Source: Rhodothermales bacterium (GTDB lineage Bacteria > Bacteroidota > Rhodothermia > Rhodothermales > JAHQVL01). From it: a DNA stretch of 64,000 bases. Below the pieces are notes generated by a model. It was not told the origin of the DNA, did not search any database, and saw only the letters and a program-made list of their open reading frames with translations. The DNA is taken from the NCBI GenBank assembly GCA_041391505.1, contig JAWKNW010000004.1, positions 309,896 through 373,895 on the forward strand, read 5' to 3'. Shown in pieces: positions 60,325 through 64,000 of the stretch. Both the position numbers and the translations under genes were made by a program. Each line of letters starts with the position of its first letter. Position 1 is the first letter of the stretch.

Positions 60325-62595
60325 TTACCGGATAGTCACGGGTCGGGCTACCGTTCCGTGCTCGCCCGACACGCGCACGAGGTAAACGCCCGCCGCGAGA
60401 TCGCTCGTATCGAGCTGAATGACTTTCTGGAACGCCGGGGCCCGGTACGTCAGCACTTCCTGACCGAGCACGTTGAAGACTTCCAGCGAAACCCCCGATT
60501 TGCCGCCATCGACCGTCACGTTGAGCGCATGGCTGGCGCCGACCGGGTTGGGATACACCCCGATGTCGAAGCCGCGGGACGCCGAAGGCGTATCCGCCAC
60601 GCTCGTGGCGGTGCCGGCGAAGTATTGCAGCGCCTCGGCATAGACTTCGTTGGCGATGTCCGTCCCCACGCGCCGACCCGGGATGTCGTCGATCGGGGGA
60701 TGGATGCCGCCCCAGATCCGGGAGAGACTGGTCTCATCCGACGCATCGCGGTACGTGGCCCACTGCAGGGTCATATCCACGCTGGGACCGTCCTCGAAGA
60801 GGAGGTATTCGCCGGCGTTGAACTGGAACTCACCGAGGCCGCCCGGGAAATACTCATCGCCCGTGAAGGCGGTCAGGATTTCAGAGGCCGCGCGAGAGAA
60901 CGTGGAGTGTCCGGAGATGTACCCGGCGAACGGCGGCGTGATGAAGGACGCCTTCTGGTAGGTCCGCCAGTTCTCCGCGAGGATCCAGCCCACACCGGCG
61001 ACATCCGTATCCGGATTCTCGACGTAGTCGGCTCCGCGCCATGCGAAGACCTTGATCTTGCCGACATTTTCGTTGCTTTCGCCGGCCAGTTCATCGCCTT
61101 CTTCCACGAGTTCGATGTACCCTTCATAAAGCGGGAGGCCCTTCGGATCGTAGCTCGCCAGCGTGGAGTCGGAGCTCTGGCCGTACGCCGCCATCGCCCG
61201 GATCGCCGAGACCGGCCGGATGAAGTCGTAGTAGCTCTTGATGCCCCACACGCTGATGGCTACGTCGTGCATGACGGCGCCCAGCGCAAAATAGCCCTTG
61301 ACATCCCATTCCAGGTCGCTGACGACCTCGCCGACGCCGCCGATCTTCTTGACCAGCGCCGGGTGATCGTTCACGCCGTTCAGGATGGTGAACCAGTGTC
61401 CGGGCGGCGTTTCGGAAGCCGGACCGTCCGCCCAGAACTCGGCGAGCACACGGGCATAGTCGCCGCGCGGCACCATCTCGGGCTCGTACGGCTGGCCCGT
61501 ATACGGGTTGACGGTGTGGCCCTGGCCGGCGGTCACGTAGCCGTTGAAGAGGTCGTAGAATTCCTTGTATTCTTCGACGGTCTCCGGATAGCTCTCAAAC
61601 GGGTTGTTGCCCCGGCCAGCCGGCGAGATGTCCCACATGACCCCGTCGTTGGGATCCAGATGCGACGACCAGATGACGTTGGTGATGAAGTTCCACTTGT
61701 AGAAGTCGAGGCCGGCCTCGTCTTCCACATGCGGGGGCGCTCCCGGATCGTGGTACACCCAGTACGGCACACCGTCGCGTTCGTACACGGTCAGATCCTC
61801 CTCTTTCAACGAAAAAGGCGTGACCTGGCCCCAGTGCGGGCTGAGGAAGCCCGGCGTGGCACCGGGGATCACTTCGCCGTTTTCGCCCAGCGTATAGCTG
61901 AGGACGAGCGGCTGCCAGCGGTTGAGGTCTACAATGTCCGGATTGCCCGGCAGACCGACCACGAGTGCGGGGTTCGCCGGCGCATAGGCGATCGTCGAGG
62001 CGTAGTTGTTGTCTTCGTTCGAACCGTCCTGCAGACCGCCGTCGATCATGCACTGGGCGATGTAGTTGCCCAGCGCTGCCGGCCCGTCGTTGGCGTAATC
62101 GACCGAGGTGACGTTGGTGTCGTAGCCCAGCGTCGCCATCAAGTCATCAAACTCGGCCAGCGAGGTGGCGGCATTCGGTGAAATGGAGAAGCGATGCGAA
62201 AGTAGACGGTACGCCGCGTAGCTGATCGTCTCGTCCCGCGCGGCATCGACATCCGTCGGCACCGGGACGCCGTCAAACGGACACGCGTGCCCGCCGTAGG
62301 AGTTGCCCAGGATGTACGTCTTGGCGGTGGCGTCGTACGCGGCCCAGCCGTCGTACATCACGGCAGCGTTGTGGAACAGGTTGCGCGCATGGACGGTCGG
62401 GCGAGGCGTGTCGACGCGGACGGCGTCCAACTGCACTTCGTTCCACTGCCGTGCGACCGAGTGATCCTGCGCCTGGGCCGCCATCGGCGCCAATCCCAGA
62501 AGGCAGACGGCAGCCCATCGCGTGTATCGCGATGCGCGAGGGGAGGATGCGTGCATACCACGCCCCTGACCCCATGATAGTAGGGTGGTTTTCAT
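60325..62595 (-). CDS. T9SS-exported PAP2/vanadium-haloperoxidase family enzyme
   Basis: 756 aa. Start at ATG 62595; ATG 62556 (residue 14) follows an AGGGG site and is a real alternative. Signal peptide near WAAVCLLGLAPMAAQA-QD. The complete PAP2 signature is present: K453-x6-R460-P461 (KSYYDFIRP), S561-G562-H563, and S625-R626-x5-H632-x3-D636 (SRIWGGIHPPID). The large helical N-terminal half fits the haloperoxidase branch. The C-terminal domain from ~677 (IGVYPNPVGA, VFNVLGQEV, DTSDLAAGVYLVRVSGEHG) is a type A T9SS sorting domain, so it is secreted or surface-attached. It may be a haloperoxidase (vanadate) or a phosphatase (same residues); a Pho-box-like array upstream favours checking the latter. 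Confidence 0.9.
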   Translation of the reverse strand: MKTTLLSWGQGRGMHASSPRASRYTRWAAVCLLGLAPMAAQAQDHSVARQWNEVQLDAVRVDTPRPTVHARNLFHNAAVMYDGWAAYDATAKTYILGNSYGGHACPFDGVPVPTDVDAARDETISYAAYRLLSHRFSISPNAATSLAEFDDLMATLGYDTNVTSVDYANDGPAALGNYIAQCMIDGGLQDGSNEDNNYASTIAYAPANPALVVGLPGNPDIVDLNRWQPLVLSYTLGENGEVIPGATPGFLSPHWGQVTPFSLKEEDLTVYERDGVPYWVYHDPGAPPHVEDEAGLDFYKWNFITNVIWSSHLDPNDGVMWDISPAGRGNNPFESYPETVEEYKEFYDLFNGYVTAGQGHTVNPYTGQPYEPEMVPRGDYARVLAEFWADGPASETPPGHWFTILNGVNDHPALVKKIGGVGEVVSDLEWDVKGYFALGAVMHDVAISVWGIKSYYDFIRPVSAIRAMAAYGQSSDSTLASYDPKGLPLYEGYIELVEEGDELAGESNENVGKIKVFAWRGADYVENPDTDVAGVGWILAENWRTYQKASFITPPFAGYISGHSTFSRAASEILTAFTGDEYFPGGLGEFQFNAGEYLLFEDGPSVDMTLQWATYRDASDETSLSRIWGGIHPPIDDIPGRRVGTDIANEVYAEALQYFAGTATSVADTPSASRGFDIGVYPNPVGASHALNVTVDGGKSGVSLEVFNVLGQEVLTYRAPAFQKVIQLDTSDLAAGVYLVRVSGEHGTVARPVTIR

Positions 62596-62784
62596 GTTGG
62601 CTTGCAGTACTGATGAAAATTATTGCTTGCAATTCGGACGGAGAACGGAGGTCGTCCATGAGGGGCATCAATCCCCGTCTAAGGCCAGCGATCTGAATGC
62701 TAACCGTTCTATCTATCGGGGTGTGGGGATTGACCTTACAAATATGCGCTATTCCGGGGCGCAGAGTTGTCGCGGATATGCGGT

Positions 62785-62806
62785 TAAATGTTAAGAGAAT
62801 GTTAAG
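62785..62806 (-). promoter_or_regulatory. Pho-box-like pair of perfect 8-bp direct repeats at 11-bp period
   Basis: On the minus strand, CTTAACAT (62806-62799), TCT, CTTAACAT (62795-62788), TTA. The core TTAACA is repeated exactly 11 bp apart. The same word and period head the four-unit array at 28502-28545. It lies about 190 bp before the first start codon of the PAP2-type gene, in the 273-bp gap between the two paralogues; the rest of the gap shows no gene. Confidence 0.5.
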
Positions 62807-62868
62807 TATATGGATTTGCTGTAACGTTGCTCCAGCTCATGTAACGCCGGCCAGCCGCGTCGCTGCCG

Positions 62869-64000
62869 CTATTGTACGACCAGCGGACGCACTGTTCGTC
62901 GGGTTTTCGACGCGATCTCAACGAAATAAACGCCGGCCGGCAAGCCCGTTAATTCCAGTGTTAGGCTCGACGAGGCCTCTGTGGTACGGCGAACCTCCTG
63001 GCCGAGTGCGTTAAAGAGCCGGATGCGCAGCCCCGACCCGCGAGCTTCCCCGGATTCGATGCGGAGTTGGCCTTCGCGTGGGGCGGGATTGGGGTAGAGG
63101 GATGGGGAGACGTGGGGGACGCCGGGCGTCGAGGCGGTCACGGCGGTGCGGGTGGCGCCGGAGAAGTACGCTTCGGCCGCCCGGAAGGCGTCGGTGCCGA
63201 TGACGATGCCGATGCGCCGGCCGGGGATGTCGTCCGCCGGCGGGTGGATGCCGCCCCAGATGCGGGAGAGACTGGTCTGGTCCGACGCGTCGCGGTAGGT
63301 CGCCCACTGCAGGGTGACGTCGACGCTGGGGCCCTCTTCGAAGACGAGAAACGCATTGCGGGGCGCATGGAATTCGCCGAGTCCGCCCGGGAAAAACGCA
63401 TCCCCCGTGAACAGGGTCAGCACTTCGGCCGCGGCGCGCGAAAAGGTCGAGTGCCCCGAGATGTACCCGGCGAAGGGCGGGGTGACAAAGGAGGGCCGCT
63501 GGTAGGGCCACCAGTCCCGGGCCAGAATCCAGCCGACGCCGGCCTGGTCGATGCCGGGATCGGCGATCGCTTCGTGGCCGCGCCACGCATACAGCTTGAT
63601 CGCATCGACGTTTTCGCCGTTCTCGCCGGCGAGCGAGTCGCCGGGTTCGACCAGCTCGATGAGGCCGTCGATGAGCGGGATCCCCAGCGGGTCGTACCGT
63701 GGCCTCGTGACGTCGCTGCTTTGCCCCCGCTCGGCCATCGACCGGATGGCGGAGATCGGGCGGATGTAATCGTACCAGCCCTTGATGCCCCAGGCCGTGA
63801 CGGCCGCGTCGTGCATGGCCCCGCCGAGCGCGAAATAGGCTTTGACGTCCCACTCGAGGTCGTCCAGCGGCTCGCCTTCGCCCCGAAAGCGCTTGACGAG
63901 CGCGGGGTGATCGTTGACGTAATTCAGGATCGTGAACCAGTGACCGGGAGGGGTCTCCGAGTCGGGGCCGTCCGCCCAGAATTCGGCCAGCACGCGCGCA
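62869..64000 (-). CDS. T9SS-exported PAP2/vanadium-haloperoxidase paralogue, 5' end outside the window
   Basis: The frame is open at the window end: codons before the GTG at 63993 read A-R and match DYARVLAEFWADG of the neighbour, so the start lies beyond 64000. About 377 residues are visible, all of the catalytic half. The PAP2 signature is intact: KGWYDYIRP (K-x6-R-P), SGHSTFSRAA, and SRIWGGIHPPAD (S-R-x5-H-x3-D). The C-terminus (LYPNPAPREGQL, LFNALGQEV, LPAGVYFVEIASK) is a T9SS type A sorting domain. Tandem duplicate of 60325-62595 on the same strand. Substrate and cofactor (vanadate, or phosphate ester turnover) are undetermined. Confidence 0.9.
   Translation of the reverse strand, partial: ARVLAEFWADGPDSETPPGHWFTILNYVNDHPALVKRFRGEGEPLDDLEWDVKAYFALGGAMHDAAVTAWGIKGWYDYIRPISAIRSMAERGQSSDVTRPRYDPLGIPLIDGLIELVEPGDSLAGENGENVDAIKLYAWRGHEAIADPGIDQAGVGWILARDWWPYQRPSFVTPPFAGYISGHSTFSRAAAEVLTLFTGDAFFPGGLGEFHAPRNAFLVFEEGPSVDVTLQWATYRDASDQTSLSRIWGGIHPPADDIPGRRIGIVIGTDAFRAAEAYFSGATRTAVTASTPGVPHVSPSLYPNPAPREGQLRIESGEARGSGLRIRLFNALGQEVRRTTEASSSLTLELTGLPAGVYFVEIASKTRRTVRPLVVQ

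Overview
The window is GC-rich and reads as chromosome from a Bacteroidota-type bacterium, most likely Rhodothermota (Rhodothermia). The support is C-terminal type IX secretion (T9SS) sorting domains on two secreted enzymes, TonB-dependent receptors with an N-terminal carboxypeptidase-regulatory-like domain, many lipoproteins and signal peptides, VCBS/FG-GAP and CRTAC1 propeller proteins, and GC-rich housekeeping genes. Genus and species cannot be fixed from the sequence alone.

Layout. 1-9865: a plus-strand run of five exported proteins, made of three DUF1080-like/seven-bladed-propeller proteins and two tandem quinoprotein dehydrogenase lipoproteins with an internal cytochrome c. 9976-17189: NhaC-type antiporter, pRiA4b-type protein, serine-hydrolase lipoprotein, GMC oxidoreductase and Tat-exported carboxylesterase. 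17498-25747: a secreted protein with an internal duplication, a third quinoprotein on the minus strand, a beta-barrel protein, an alpha-L-rhamnosidase and a secreted esterase. This first 26 kb looks like a periplasmic glycoside and aromatic-ester oxidation and hydrolysis region. 25900-30046: tRNA-Leu(CAA), a Na+/phosphate symporter and a porin behind a Pho-box-like direct-repeat array, and an M20 dipeptidase. 30124-39358: mostly housekeeping and regulation (four-helix-bundle gene, orphan response regulator, ComEA, RecO, LexA plus methyltransferase, GAF/PAS protein, ECF sigma, PurB). 39698-45882: two paralogous TonB-dependent receptors. 46123-55354: membrane protein and DUF3179 pair, Rpe, SDR, PriA, a second four-helix-bundle gene, SRP RNA (ffs), YajC and RibBA. 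55397-64000: CRTAC1 lipoprotein plus pentaheme cytochrome/TPR pair, then two T9SS-exported PAP2/vanadium-haloperoxidase paralogues, the second running off the window.

The most unusual layer is non-coding. At least six intergenic elements are long imperfect hairpins whose arms are degenerate heptamer arrays (words like CCTTGAA, GATGCGG, AAATCGC). Two sets of arms enclose a four-helix-bundle (S23/IVS-type) gene, and the others are empty hairpins. Two arrays of TTAACA-like words at 11-bp period lie upstream of phosphate-transport genes and of a secreted PAP2-fold enzyme. Together they suggest a small phosphate-starvation regulon. There are also five tandem 27-bp units attached to a palindrome, and two copies of a CATCCTGAG/CTCAGGATG inverted-repeat element.
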